A DNA stretch of 64,000 bases from the NCBI GenBank assembly GCA_035549075.1, contig DASZRT010000069.1, forward strand, positions 1-64,000. Direction: 5' to 3'. Positions within the stretch are counted from its first letter, which is position 1. Each line of letters starts with the position of its first letter. Positions 9,079 through 18,703 of this stretch are shown here, piece by piece. The stretch comes from DASZFV01 sp035549075 (GTDB taxonomy: Bacteria; Myxococcota_A; Polyangia; Fen-1088). Both the position numbers and the translations under genes were made by a program. Below the pieces are notes generated by a model. The model did not search any database, was not told the DNA's origin, and was given only the letters and a program-made list of their open reading frames with translations.

Positions 9079-10641
9079 ATGCCCAAGCCATCGTCGTCGT
9101 TGCTTCTGATCGCCGCCGTCTGCGCGGTCTTTTCTTCCAGCGTCGCCAGCGCCGCGGCCAAGCGGCGCGTGGGCGTCGACGTCAGCGGCCCGTCCGCGCC
9201 TCCCGTGCGCGCGGCGGTCATGGTGGTCCTCAAGAAGCACGGCTTCTCGCCCGGCTCGATCAGCCTCTCGGGCGACTCGAGCGACGCCATCGTGACCGCG
9301 GCGCGCAAGGACAAGCTGGCGGCCGTGATCGCCGGCGAGGTGAAGGACGGTGGCAAGCGCGCGAAGCTCCGCGTCTACGGCTCGGGCGGCGATCTCATCG
9401 GCGAGGGCTCGTGGGCGGAGCGCGGCGGCGCGAAGAAGCTCGCCGCCGCCATCAAGCGCACGCTGTGGGCGCGCGTGGGCGGCGCGCTGTCCAAGGCCAA
9501 GGCCAGCGAGGGCGGCGGCCACGCCGAGGCGAGGGCCGAGAAGGCGGAGAAGGCCGAAAAAGCCGAGCCGGCCAAGACCGAGCAGGACGAGTCCGAGGAC
9601 CAAGGCGAGGACAAGGGCGACAAGGCCGAGGAGAAGCCCACGTACTCGCGCTCCGAGGAGAGCGAGAAGGCCAACGACGACGAGGCGCCAAAGCCGAAGA
9701 AAAAGAAGAAGAAGGCGAAAGTCCAAGAGGAAGAGGCGGAGGACGAGGGCGAGTCGTCGGGTGGCGAGGCCGCGCTGACGGCGCTCGACGTCGGCGTCGG
9801 CGTTCGCTCGATCAACCGCACGCTGACCTGGGCCAACGGCAACGTGCGCGGCTACAGCATGGGCATGGCGCCCGCGCTCGGGCTGTCGCTCGCCTGGTAC
9901 CCGGCGGCGCACTTCCGCGGCGGCTGGCCGTCGAACATCGGCCTCGCCGTCTCGGCCGAGTTCCTGCCCGGCTACTCGTCGAAGACGAGCGACGGCATCC
10001 ACTACCCGACGCAGGAGAACGACTACTGGGCCGGCGTGCGCGGCCGTCTGCCGCTCGGCCCCGTCGAGGGCGCCCTCACGGTGGGCGGGGGCCAGCACGC
10101 CTTCGTGTTCCGCAGCAGCGGCACGGCCATGCGCTCGAACATCTCCGACCTCCCCGACGTTGCCTACACGTACATCCGCGCCGGCCTCGACTTCCGCGTG
10201 GCGCTGCCCGCGAACGTCTCGCTGCTCGTGGGCGGCGGCTACCGCGCCGTCCTCGACGGCGGCAAGGTCAACTACCTCGTCCAGAGCTCGTCGTTCTTCC
10301 CGGACGCGAAGATCTCGGGCCTGGACTTCTCGGGCGGCCTCGGCTGGCGGTTCCTCTCGTTCCTCGAGGTGCGCGGCGGCGTCGACCTGCGCCGCTACTC
10401 GATCACGACCAACGCCTCGGGCACGCAGCCCATCGTCGCGAGCGGCACCGACCAGACGTTCGCGCTGTGGGCCCAGCTGGCGGTCCTGCTCGACGGCTTC
10501 AAGGGCGGGGGCGGCGGCCGTGGCGCGGCGGCGACCCACGAGGCGCCGGCCGAGGACGCGGAAAAGCCTGAAAAGGCCGCGGCCAAGCCCGAGAAGTCCG
10601 ACGACGACAAGTCCGAAGGTAAGTCGGAAGAGGACCAATAG
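9079..10641 (+). CDS. Exported protein with charged linker and C-terminal barrel domain
   Basis: The start is set at ATG 9079 because it opens a clean signal peptide (MPKPSSSLLLIAAVCAVFSS); the frame is open further upstream but that part is Arg/Cys-rich and not protein-like. The 520-residue product has about 150 residues of a small alpha/beta domain, then a highly charged Lys/Glu/Asp stretch (roughly 150-230, including a run of seven lysines). A 250-residue C-terminal region with strand-rich, Gly/aromatic character follows, as in outer-membrane barrels, and the protein ends in a second acidic/lysine tail. No family is recognised. It may link the outer membrane to periplasmic partners. Confidence 0.6.
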   Translation: MPKPSSSLLLIAAVCAVFSSSVASAAAKRRVGVDVSGPSAPPVRAAVMVVLKKHGFSPGSISLSGDSSDAIVTAARKDKLAAVIAGEVKDGGKRAKLRVYGSGGDLIGEGSWAERGGAKKLAAAIKRTLWARVGGALSKAKASEGGGHAEARAEKAEKAEKAEPAKTEQDESEDQGEDKGDKAEEKPTYSRSEESEKANDDEAPKPKKKKKKAKVQEEEAEDEGESSGGEAALTALDVGVGVRSINRTLTWANGNVRGYSMGMAPALGLSLAWYPAAHFRGGWPSNIGLAVSAEFLPGYSSKTSDGIHYPTQENDYWAGVRGRLPLGPVEGALTVGGGQHAFVFRSSGTAMRSNISDLPDVAYTYIRAGLDFRVALPANVSLLVGGGYRAVLDGGKVNYLVQSSSFFPDAKISGLDFSGGLGWRFLSFLEVRGGVDLRRYSITTNASGTQPIVASGTDQTFALWAQLAVLLDGFKGGGGGRGAAATHEAPAEDAEKPEKAAAKPEKSDDDKSEGKSEEDQ

Positions 10642-10690
10642 CCGTCGAGTCGTCTTCCTGGCTCAAGAATCCCCCCGCCCCTGACGAAGC

Positions 10691-10709
10691 ACCAGTCATG
10701 CTGACTGGT
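10691..10709. promoter_or_regulatory. Perfect 8-bp inverted repeat over a start codon
   Basis: ACCAGTCA, spacer TGC, TGACTGGT is a perfect palindrome whose left arm ends on the A of the ATG (10698) of the small membrane protein gene. As DNA it could be an operator; as RNA it would fold the initiation codon into a hairpin. It shares the AGTCA/TGACT core with another start-codon palindrome at 14378-14399. No regulator is known. Confidence 0.4.
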
Positions 10710-10895
10710 GTCGTGAGCGCGCTGATGGTCGTGGCCGGCGGAGCCTGCGCGATCGCCGGGTACATGGTCGGCGCCTGGCGCCAGCGTCAGGCGATGGAGA
10801 TGGAGCTCGAGGGCGACTACGTCGACTCGCGCGAGCGCTTCCTCGACCTGGTCGACAGCCTGCGCGACGACCGCCGCGACAATAGACCCAACTGA
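10698..10895 (+). CDS. Small single-pass membrane protein
   Basis: The product has 65 residues. Residues 1-25 form one hydrophobic membrane helix (VVSALMVVAGGACAIAGYMVG), followed by a basic stretch (WRQRQ) and an acidic, helical tail with DSRERFLDLVDSLRDDRRD. It follows the charged-linker barrel gene by 56 bp on the same strand. The basic residues after the helix favour a cytoplasmic C-terminus. No family is recognised. The short length and an initiation codon inside a palindrome make the call moderately secure only. Confidence 0.5.
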   Translation: MLTGVVSALMVVAGGACAIAGYMVGAWRQRQAMEMELEGDYVDSRERFLDLVDSLRDDRRDNRPN

Positions 10896-10901
10896 CCGAG
10901 T

Positions 10902-10955
10902 CGGGGGACTCTCGTCCCCCGAACCCCCCGCTCGCTTCGCGCGGCGAAGCCGCGC
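10902..10955. terminator. Two-hairpin terminator cassette, second copy
   Basis: CGGGGGAC, loop TCTC, GTCCCCCG (10902-10921) is followed by GCGCGGC, loop GAA, GCCGCGC (10939-10955), between a plus-strand gene and the converging metF. It is the same pair of modules as at 3582-3651, but in reverse order and orientation. Confidence 0.55.
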
Positions 10956-10966
10956 TGCGCTCGGGT

Positions 10967-11851
10967 TCAGGCGAGTCGGGCGGTCTTGAGGGCGGTCAGG
11001 ATGATGCGGGTCGCGGGGGATTGGTTGAGCGTGTAGAAGTGGATGCCGGGCGCGCCGCCGTGGAGCAGCTCCACGCATTGGGCGGTCGCGTGGGCCACGC
11101 CGAGCGCGGCGACGGACGCTTCGTCGTTGCGGCAGCGATCGAGCTCGGCGAACAGCGTTTGCGGGATCGAGGCGCCGCAGAGCTTCGTCATGCGCTCGAC
11201 GCTCGCGAGGTTGCGGATGGGCATGATGCCCGGGACGATCGGCACCGTGATGCCGGCGGCGCGCGCGCGCGCGACGAAGTCGAAGTAGACCTTGTTGTCG
11301 AAGAAGATCTGCGTGACGACGAAGTCGAGGCCGGCGTCGACCTTGCGCTTGAGGTTGGCGACGTCGCGATCGAGGTCGCGGCACTCGACGTGGCCCTCGG
11401 GGTAGCCGGCGCCGCCGAGCGTGACGCGATCGCCGTGGCGCCGACGGATGTAGGCGACGAGATCGTTGGCGTAGCCGAAGCCGCCCTCGGTCGCGACGAA
11501 GCGCTCTTGCCCAGCGGGCGGATCCCCGCGCAGGGCCATGACGTTCTCGACGCCGGCGTCGAGCAGGCGATCGAGCACGCCGCCGATCTCGGCCGACGTC
11601 GCGCCGACGCACGTGAGGTGCGCCATGGCCGGGATGTGCGCCTCGCGCTGGATCCAGCGCACGATCTCCAGCGTCTTCTCGCGCGTCGAGCCGCCCGCGC
11701 CGTAGGTCACCGAGACGAACGCCGGCTGCAGGTCGGACAGCTCGCGCACCGTGCGCTCGAGGTTGGCGACGCCCGCGTCGGTCTTGGGCGGGAAGAATTC
11801 GAAGGAGAACACGCGCGGCGAGCCGGGCGCGAAACGCTTCGCGAGCTTCAC
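10967..11851 (-). CDS. metF: 5,10-methylenetetrahydrofolate reductase
   Basis: This 294-residue FAD enzyme reduces methylene-THF to methyl-THF for methionine synthesis. Recognisable family motifs are FEFFPPKTDAG near the N-terminus (with the catalytic-type Glu), VSVTYGAGGSTREKT, HLTCVG, NVMALRGDPP, GGAGYPEGH and TQIFFDN. The length matches E. coli MetF. The start is GTG 11851: it overlaps the TGA of the upstream ClpX-like gene in a GTGA arrangement, and residues before it in the open frame are an Arg-rich shadow. Translational coupling to the unfoldase is therefore likely. Confidence 0.95.
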   Translation of the reverse strand: MKLAKRFAPGSPRVFSFEFFPPKTDAGVANLERTVRELSDLQPAFVSVTYGAGGSTREKTLEIVRWIQREAHIPAMAHLTCVGATSAEIGGVLDRLLDAGVENVMALRGDPPAGQERFVATEGGFGYANDLVAYIRRRHGDRVTLGGAGYPEGHVECRDLDRDVANLKRKVDAGLDFVVTQIFFDNKVYFDFVARARAAGITVPIVPGIMPIRNLASVERMTKLCGASIPQTLFAELDRCRNDEASVAALGVAHATAQCVELLHGGAPGIHFYTLNQSPATRIILTALKTARLA

Positions 11852-12939
11852 GCGCGGTCCTCCGTACGGCGGTCGCCGCGCGCGAGCCCGTCGGCGAGGC
11901 GCTCGAGCCGCTCTTCGGCGAAGGCGGCGTCGATCTTCACGGTCTCGCCGCGGCGCTCGGGCGCCTCGAACATGACGTCGTGGCACAGCTCCTCGACGAT
12001 CGTGCGCAGGCTGCGCGCGCCCGTCTTGCGGCGCACGCAGAAGGCGGCCACCGCACGCAGAGCCGCCTCGTCGAACCGCAATTCGACGCCGTCCACCTTC
12101 AAGAGCGCTTGGTATTCGCGCACGACCGCGTCGGGCGGGTCCGTCATGATCGAGAGCAGCTCGTCGGCGCCCAGCGGGTCGAGCTCGACGCGCACGGGGA
12201 GGCGGCCCAGCAGCTCACCCATGAGGCCGTAGTCGAGGAGATCCTTCTCGGTGACACGGCGGCTGCCGCCCGCTTCGTCGGCGCGCGCGCCGAAGCCGAC
12301 GGGGCGCCCGTCGTCGACGAGGCGCAGATCGCCGAACGTCCCCGCGGCGATGAACAGGATGTCCTGCGTGTCGACGACGACGAAGTCGTGCTTGTTCCAG
12401 TGTTGCGTGACGTTCAGGGGCGCGAACACCTCGCGGCCCTCGAGCAGCTTGAGCAGCGCTTGCTGCACGCCCTCGCCGCCGATGTCGCGCGTGCCCGCGC
12501 CCGTGCGCGCCGCCTGCCCGCGCCGCGCGATCTTGTCGATCTCGTCGACGAACACGATGCCGCGCTGGGCGCGCTCGACGTCCTCGCCCGCGTGGTGGAG
12601 CAGCTCGCCGATCATGACCTCGACGTCCTTGCCGTAGTAGCCCGCCTCCGTGTACTCGGTCGCGTCGACGACGACGAACGGCACCTCGAGGCATTGCGCC
12701 AGCGTGCGCGCGAGGTGCGTCTTGCCCGAGCCCGTGGGCCCGACGAGCAGGACGTTCGCCTTCTTGATGAGGCGCTTGGCGGCGGCGCCGCGCTGCCCGC
12801 AGCGCTTGAGGTGGTTGTAGGCGGCGATCGCCAGCGTGCGCTTGGCGCGCGCCTGCCCGACGACGAAGCGGTCGAGGTGGTCGAAGATCTGGCGCGGCGT
12901 CAGGACCTCGCGGTCGGCGACGCGGGGGTTGGTCTTCAT
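11848..12939 (-). CDS. clpX: ClpX-like AAA+ unfoldase lacking the N-terminal zinc domain
   Basis: The product is 363 residues from ATG 12939. It has Walker A GPTGSGKTH (about residue 65), pore-loop region TEAGYYGKDVE (about 100), Walker B IVFVDEIDK (about 126), the signature GTRDIGGEGVQQALLKLLEG, a VGFGA segment at the place of the ClpP-contacting IGF loop, and sensor 2 GARSLRTIVEE. Canonical ClpX starts with a four-Cys zinc-binding domain; none is present here or in the upstream open frame. The pore loop reads GYYG rather than GYVG. It is probably a specialised ClpX paralogue that may still dock ClpP. It overlaps metF by 4 bp and is divergent from eno. Confidence 0.85.
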   Translation of the reverse strand: MKTNPRVADREVLTPRQIFDHLDRFVVGQARAKRTLAIAAYNHLKRCGQRGAAAKRLIKKANVLLVGPTGSGKTHLARTLAQCLEVPFVVVDATEYTEAGYYGKDVEVMIGELLHHAGEDVERAQRGIVFVDEIDKIARRGQAARTGAGTRDIGGEGVQQALLKLLEGREVFAPLNVTQHWNKHDFVVVDTQDILFIAAGTFGDLRLVDDGRPVGFGARADEAGGSRRVTEKDLLDYGLMGELLGRLPVRVELDPLGADELLSIMTDPPDAVVREYQALLKVDGVELRFDEAALRAVAAFCVRRKTGARSLRTIVEELCHDVMFEAPERRGETVKIDAAFAEERLERLADGLARGDRRTEDRA

Positions 12940-13057
12940 GCGCGCGGCAGTATCCCATCCACGCCACACCCCCGCTAGCTGCGGCGCGCGAATTGTCAGC
13001 GACTCGAAACCCAAAACTGCTGGCGGCAACCGCGGTTTTCACGATAAAACGCCGGCC

Positions 13058-14353
13058 ATGAGCATCAAGAGCCAAGCCATCATCGAGAGCGTCGTCGCGA
13101 GAGAGATCCTGGATTCGCGCGGGTTCCCCACCGTGCAGGTGGACGTCACGCTGGACTCGGGGATCGTGGGCTCGACGGCCGTGCCGTCGGGCGCGTCCAC
13201 AGGCGAGCACGAGGCGGTGGAGCTGCGCGACGGCGACAAGAAGCGCTACCTCGGCAAAGGCGTGCTCAAGGCGTGCGAGAACGCCGAGAAGATCCTCGGG
13301 CCGGTCGTCATCGGCCGCGACGCCTTCGATCAGGCGGGCCTCGACGCCGCGATCCTCGCCGCCGACGGCACGCCCAACAAGGGCAAGGTCGGCGCGAACG
13401 CGACGCTCGGCGTGTCGATGGCCGTCGCGCGCGCCGCCGCGAACGAGCTCGGGCTGCCGCTCTACAAGTACCTCGGCGGCCCGAACGCGCGCGTGCTGCC
13501 CGTGCCGCTCATGAACATCATCAACGGCGGCGCCCACGCCGACAACGTCCTCGACTTCCAGGAGTTCATGATCGTGCCGAAGGGCGCGCCCACGTTCCGC
13601 GAGGGCCTGCGCGCCGGTTCCGAGGTGTTCCACACGCTGAAGAAGCTCCTGCACGATCGCAAGGCGTCGACGGGCGTCGGCGACGAGGGCGGCTTCGCTC
13701 CCGATCTCCCCGGCGCCGAGGCCGCGCTGGGCGTCATCGTCGAGGCGATCGAGAAGGCCGGCTACAAGCCGGGCAAGGACGTCGCGCTCGCGCTCGACGT
13801 CGCCTCGAGCGAGCTGTTCGACAAGACGAGCAAGACCTACAAGCTCGAGGGCGAGGGCAAGGAGCTCGATCAGAAGGGCATGGTCGACTTCTACGCGAAG
13901 CTCTGCGAGCAATTCCCGATCGTGTCGATCGAGGACGGCATGGACGAGAACGACTGGGACGGCTGGGTCGCGCTCACCAAGGCGATCGGCGACCGCGTGC
14001 AGCTCGTCGGCGACGATCTCTTCGTCACCAACACGGCGCGCATCAAGACCGGCATCGAGAAGGGCGCGAGCAACGCCGTCCTCGTCAAGGTCAACCAGAT
14101 CGGGACGTTGACCGAGACGCTCGAGAGCGTCGAGATGGCCCACCGCAACGGCTGGGCGACGATCATCTCGCACCGCTCGGGCGAGACCGAGGACACCTTC
14201 ATCGCCGACCTCGCCGTCGCGTGCAACTCGGGCCAGATCAAAACGGGCTCGCTCGCGCGCAGCGAGCGCATCGCCAAGTACAACCAGCTCCTCCGCATCG
14301 AGCAGGAGCTGGGCGCCGCCGCGATCTGGGGCGGCTCGCTCGGGCGGCTGTAA
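13058..14353 (+). CDS. eno: Enolase
   Basis: This 431-residue glycolytic enzyme converts 2-phosphoglycerate to phosphoenolpyruvate. Motifs seen are the N-terminal AREILDSRGFPTVQVDV, the loop SGASTGEHEA, NIINGGAHADN, VGDEGGFAP, the metal ligand region SIEDGMDENDW, VGDDLFVTN, the family signature LVKVNQIGTLTET and SHRSGETEDTFIADLAV. The length is normal. The ATG at 13058 follows an A-rich stretch, but no strong Shine-Dalgarno is visible. It is divergent from the ClpX-like gene with a 118-bp gap that must hold both promoters. Confidence 0.98.
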   Translation: MSIKSQAIIESVVAREILDSRGFPTVQVDVTLDSGIVGSTAVPSGASTGEHEAVELRDGDKKRYLGKGVLKACENAEKILGPVVIGRDAFDQAGLDAAILAADGTPNKGKVGANATLGVSMAVARAAANELGLPLYKYLGGPNARVLPVPLMNIINGGAHADNVLDFQEFMIVPKGAPTFREGLRAGSEVFHTLKKLLHDRKASTGVGDEGGFAPDLPGAEAALGVIVEAIEKAGYKPGKDVALALDVASSELFDKTSKTYKLEGEGKELDQKGMVDFYAKLCEQFPIVSIEDGMDENDWDGWVALTKAIGDRVQLVGDDLFVTNTARIKTGIEKGASNAVLVKVNQIGTLTETLESVEMAHRNGWATIISHRSGETEDTFIADLAVACNSGQIKTGSLARSERIAKYNQLLRIEQELGAAAIWGGSLGRL

Positions 14354-14377
14354 CACCCGAAAAGAGGCGAACGGCCG

Positions 14378-14399
14378 CGAAGTCAGTAAGCTGACTTCG
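14378..14399. promoter_or_regulatory. Perfect 9-bp inverted repeat between eno and the esterase start
   Basis: CGAAGTCAG, spacer TAAG, CTGACTTCG is a perfect palindrome whose right arm ends on the first base of the GTG start (14399) of the next gene. It could be a weak terminator for eno, although there is no T tract after it, or an operator or RNA hairpin occluding initiation. It shares the AGTCA/TGACT core with the palindrome at 10691. Confidence 0.45.
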
Positions 14400-15223
14400 T
14401 GGCCGATGCCTTCCGCACCGTCGAGCTGTCCGATCCTCGTTTCGAGCGCGACGGCCTCCGGTTCGTGACCGTCAAGAGCGCGTCGCTCGGGCGGCGCGGC
14501 GACGTCTCGGTTTGGGCGCCGCCGGGGGCGGTCGAGCCGCTGCCGCTCGTGATCCTCTTGCACGGCGTCTACGGCAGCCATTGGTCCTGGCCGTTGCGCG
14601 GCGGGGCGCACCTCACGGCGGCGCGCCTCATCGAGAGCGGCGAGCTGCCGCCGCTGGCGCTGGCGATGCCGTCCGACGGCTTGTGGGGCGACGGCAGCGG
14701 CTACGTCGCGCACCACGACGCCGACTACGAGCGCTGGATCGTCGACGACGTGCCCGCGGCCGCGGCGCTCGCCGACGAGCGCATCAGCGATCGCTCGCCG
14801 CTGTTCATCGCTGGCCTGTCGATGGGCGGCTTCGGCGCGCTTCGCCTCGGCGCGAAGTTCGCGGCGCGCTTCTCGGGCATCTCGGCCCACTCGGCCGTCA
14901 CGACGATCGCGCGCCTGGCCGAATCGATCGAGGAGCCCGTCGAAGAGCTGCCCTCGTTCGGCCTCGCCGACGGCACGGCGCTGCACTGGCTCGAAGCGCA
15001 CGCCGCGCGGTTGCCGCCGCTGCGCTTCGACTGCGGTACGGGAGACGGCCTGCTCGCCGGCAACCGCGCGCTGCACGCCGCGCTCGACGCGCGCGGCATC
15101 GACCACGTCTACGAAGAATTTCCCGGCGGCCACGACTGGCCGTACTGGAAGCTGCACCTCGCCGACACGCTCCGCTTCTTCGGCGCGCTCGTGAGCGAAG
15201 TCGACGCCGCGCCGCCGCATTAG
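14399..15223 (+). CDS. Esterase D-family alpha/beta hydrolase
   Basis: This 274-residue cytoplasmic hydrolase starts at GTG 14399. It has the nucleophile elbow GLSMGGFGAL with S141, an oxyanion region ILLHGVYGSHWSW, an Asp candidate in DCGTGDGLL and the catalytic His in PGGHDWPYW near the C-terminus. This arrangement is that of the putative-esterase (esterase D, antigen 85, S-formylglutathione hydrolase-like) family. No signal peptide is seen. It lies 45 bp behind enolase, with a palindrome between. Substrate unknown; a formylglutathione hydrolase role is possible but no partner dehydrogenase is nearby. Confidence 0.85.
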   Translation: MADAFRTVELSDPRFERDGLRFVTVKSASLGRRGDVSVWAPPGAVEPLPLVILLHGVYGSHWSWPLRGGAHLTAARLIESGELPPLALAMPSDGLWGDGSGYVAHHDADYERWIVDDVPAAAALADERISDRSPLFIAGLSMGGFGALRLGAKFAARFSGISAHSAVTTIARLAESIEEPVEELPSFGLADGTALHWLEAHAARLPPLRFDCGTGDGLLAGNRALHAALDARGIDHVYEEFPGGHDWPYWKLHLADTLRFFGALVSEVDAAPPH

Positions 15224-15295
15224 TTACGAGCTTTTTGCCGGCGGGAAATGTCTCGTCGACCAAACGCGCGCACAGTAACCCACGGAGGCACGACG

Positions 15296-15706
15296 ATGAC
15301 GCCCGAGCAGAAGACGCTGGTGAAGACGACGTTCGCGCAGGTGGCGCCCATGGCCGACGCCGTCGCCGAGATGTTCTACGGGCGGCTCTTCGAGATGGAT
15401 CCGTCGTTGCGCGCGTTGTTCAAGATCGACCTGCACGAGCAGGGTAAGAAGCTCATGCAAACGCTCGCCGTGTGCGTCGCGAACCTCGAGCACCTCGACG
15501 TGATCCTGCCGTCGGTCCAAGCGCTCGGGAAGCGGCACGTCGCCTACGGCGTCGTCGACGCGCACTACGACACCGTCGGCGGCGCGCTGCTGTGGACGCT
15601 CGAGAAGGGCCTGGGCGCCGGCTTCACGCCCGAGGTCAAAGAGGCCTGGACCACCGTCTACGTCACGCTCTCGGGCGTCATGAAGGACGCCGCGCGCGCC
15701 GCCTGA
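15296..15706 (+). CDS. Single-domain bacterial globin
   Basis: This 136-residue heme protein starts at ATG 15296 behind a GGAGG box (15284-15288); the longer open frame from 15248 has no such site. The globin fold is recognisable from FAQVAPMADAVAEMFYGRLFEMDP, the CD region LRALFK and the F helix GKRHVAYGVVDAHY with H81 as the likely proximal heme ligand. It resembles Vitreoscilla-type hemoglobins or neuroglobin-like bacterial globins without a reductase domain. Oxygen or nitric-oxide handling is the family role. It converges on the next gene with a 4-bp gap. Confidence 0.9.
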   Translation: MTPEQKTLVKTTFAQVAPMADAVAEMFYGRLFEMDPSLRALFKIDLHEQGKKLMQTLAVCVANLEHLDVILPSVQALGKRHVAYGVVDAHYDTVGGALLWTLEKGLGAGFTPEVKEAWTTVYVTLSGVMKDAARAA

Positions 15707-15710
15707 TCGC

Positions 15711-16955
15711 TCAGTTGCCGCGGATCAGACCTCGGACGAACGCGCCCGACTGCGAGAGATCCGTCGCGGCCCAGCCGCCCTTCGGGCTCGCGCCTTGTTT
15801 CAACGCCGACGAGCCTTCGTTGGCGCCGCTGATGGCCCAGTTGCATGAGCTGATGGAGTTCTGATCGAGGAACGCCATCCACTTGTTGCTCTCGTCGGCG
15901 TTGAACATCGTCTGCGTGATGGGATCGACGGCGCCCCACTCGGTGACGAACAGCGGGATGCCGCCCGCGACCGCCATCTGCGCGTTCTTGCCGAGATCGC
16001 CGCCGAAGAAGTGCGGCTGGTAGCCGGCGTAGAAGTGCAGCGTGTAGGCGACGTTCGTGTCGTCGACGGGGTGGCCGATCACCGAGGTCGGCTGCTGGTC
16101 CCAATTCGGCGTGCCCGCGATGATGAGGTTCTTGGCGTCGTTCGCGCGGATGACCTTGGCGATCGTGTCGGCGTAGGGCTTGAGATCGCCGGTCCAGGTG
16201 AGGCCCTCGCCGCCGCGCGGCTCGTTCCAGATCTCGTAGATCGTGTTGGCGTGGCCGCCGTACTTCTTCGACGCCATGTCGAAGAACGACTTCGCGGCGT
16301 CGAGGTGCATGGGCGCGTGGTGGTCGTGCCAGTCGACGATCGCGTAGATGCCGTTCGCGAACGCCGCTTGCGCGACGGCGTCGAGCAGCGCGAGGTTCAC
16401 GTCGGGCTTTTGCAAATAGTCGCCGTCGTTCATCCCCGTGACGCCGACGGCGATGCGAATCACCGAGATCTTCCAGTCCTTCGCGAGCCACTCGATGACG
16501 TCGGCGTTGAAGAAGGCCGCGCCCGCCGGGTAGTTGCTCCAGTAGAGGCTCATGCCTTTGAGCTGCGTCGGCTGCCCGTGCTCGTCGACGACGTGCGCGC
16601 CTTGCACGTGCAACGCGCCGTGCAGCGCGACGGGACTGCCGGCCGGTGCGCCCGTCGCGAGCGCGCCGCCGGTTCCGCCCGTGGCCGTCGTCGCGCCGCC
16701 GGTGCCGCCCGTCGACGACGTCGTCGTGCCGCCCGTTCCGGTCACGCCGCCGGTCGCCGTGCCGCCGGTTCCGCCCGTGGGCGTGGCCGTCGTCGTACCG
16801 CCAGTCCCTGTGTCGCCGCCGGCGCCGCCCGTCGACGCCACGCCGCCCGTGCCGCCGCCGTCAGGCTGCGCGCTCGGCGTGCTCCCCGTGGCGCAGCCCA
16901 GCGCGCTCAGCACGAGCCACAGCCCCAGCGATCCCCTCGACGCATGTCTGGTCAT
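15711..16955 (-). CDS. Glycoside hydrolase family 5-like lipoprotein with Thr/Gly linker
   Basis: The predicted product is 414 residues from ATG 16955. A lipoprotein signal ends at LSALGC. Residues about 25-105 are a low-complexity Thr-Gly-Gly linker, a common spacer in myxobacterial surface lipoproteins. The rest is a cellulase-type TIM barrel: the acid/base Glu is in IYEIWNEPRGG (about residue 241) and the nucleophile Glu is in LFVTEWGAVD (about 337), with VDWHDHHA and LHFYAGYQ as supporting motifs. Both catalytic residues are present, so a surface beta-glucanase or related activity is likely. An upstream GTG (16991) is an alternative start. Confidence 0.88.
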   Translation of the reverse strand: MTRHASRGSLGLWLVLSALGCATGSTPSAQPDGGGTGGVASTGGAGGDTGTGGTTTATPTGGTGGTATGGVTGTGGTTTSSTGGTGGATTATGGTGGALATGAPAGSPVALHGALHVQGAHVVDEHGQPTQLKGMSLYWSNYPAGAAFFNADVIEWLAKDWKISVIRIAVGVTGMNDGDYLQKPDVNLALLDAVAQAAFANGIYAIVDWHDHHAPMHLDAAKSFFDMASKKYGGHANTIYEIWNEPRGGEGLTWTGDLKPYADTIAKVIRANDAKNLIIAGTPNWDQQPTSVIGHPVDDTNVAYTLHFYAGYQPHFFGGDLGKNAQMAVAGGIPLFVTEWGAVDPITQTMFNADESNKWMAFLDQNSISSCNWAISGANEGSSALKQGASPKGGWAATDLSQSGAFVRGLIRGN

Positions 16956-17013
16956 CGCCCCCAAAGGACGCGACCCGCCCGAAACCTTCACGCGCGCGCC
17001 GGCGCGCGTCGGA

Positions 17014-18159
<1,146 letters not shown>

Positions 18160-18186
18160 GGCTCGACCAGTATATATTCGTTTCCG

Positions 18187-18702
18187 ATGCCCGCTCAGTA
18201 TCTCGACGAGTACGCGCGGGAGCTCCGGCGCGACGGCGAGAAAGCCTTCCGCAAGCGCCACGGCCAGCCTGTGTTGATCGTGACCAAGGCCGAGAAGGAC
18301 GGCGCTTCGCCCAGCTCGGCGAGCGTCGAGGTGGCCGTCGTCGCCGACACGTCGGGCTGGCGCCTGCCCGCGGCCTCGCTCGTGGGCCGCGTGTTCGTCG
18401 TGAGCCGCGGCGCCTTCGTGGACCCTGGACCCGTGACGCTCGGCCGCACCGACGGCACCGAGCTCACGATCGCCGACAAGTCGGTCTCGAAGAAGCACTG
18501 CGTATTCGAGCCTGCGGCCGGCGGCCTGCGCATCACCGACCTCGGCTCGACGAACGGCACGAGCGTCGACGGCGAGCCGCTCCCGCCCAACGTCCCGCGC
18601 GCGCTCGCGGGCGGCGAGACCATCGACATCGGCAACTTCGAGCTCGTCTACCAGACGGCCGACGGTTTCGTCGCGTACCTGCGCGCGCGGCCCGAAGGCT
18701 GA
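18187..18702 (+). CDS. FHA domain protein
   Basis: This 171-residue cytoplasmic protein has a C-terminal forkhead-associated domain that binds phosphothreonine peptides. The core motifs are LGRTDGTELTIADKSVSKKHC and DLGSTNGTSVDGEPL, with the conserved Arg, Ser and Asn of the phosphopeptide site. The N-terminal ~70 residues are not recognised. It is likely a reader of one of the many Ser/Thr kinases in this genome; two kinase genes lie in this window at 36-40 kb but are not linked to it. The start ATG 18187 leaves a very short divergent spacer to the acyl-CoA dehydrogenase. Confidence 0.88.
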   Translation: MPAQYLDEYARELRRDGEKAFRKRHGQPVLIVTKAEKDGASPSSASVEVAVVADTSGWRLPAASLVGRVFVVSRGAFVDPGPVTLGRTDGTELTIADKSVSKKHCVFEPAAGGLRITDLGSTNGTSVDGEPLPPNVPRALAGGETIDIGNFELVYQTADGFVAYLRARPEG

Positions 18703-18703
18703 C

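Noticed and set aside
12940..13029. N-terminal extension of the ClpX-like protein as a zinc domain
   Set aside because: The extra residues before ATG 12939 contain no cysteines and cover the promoter spacer to eno.
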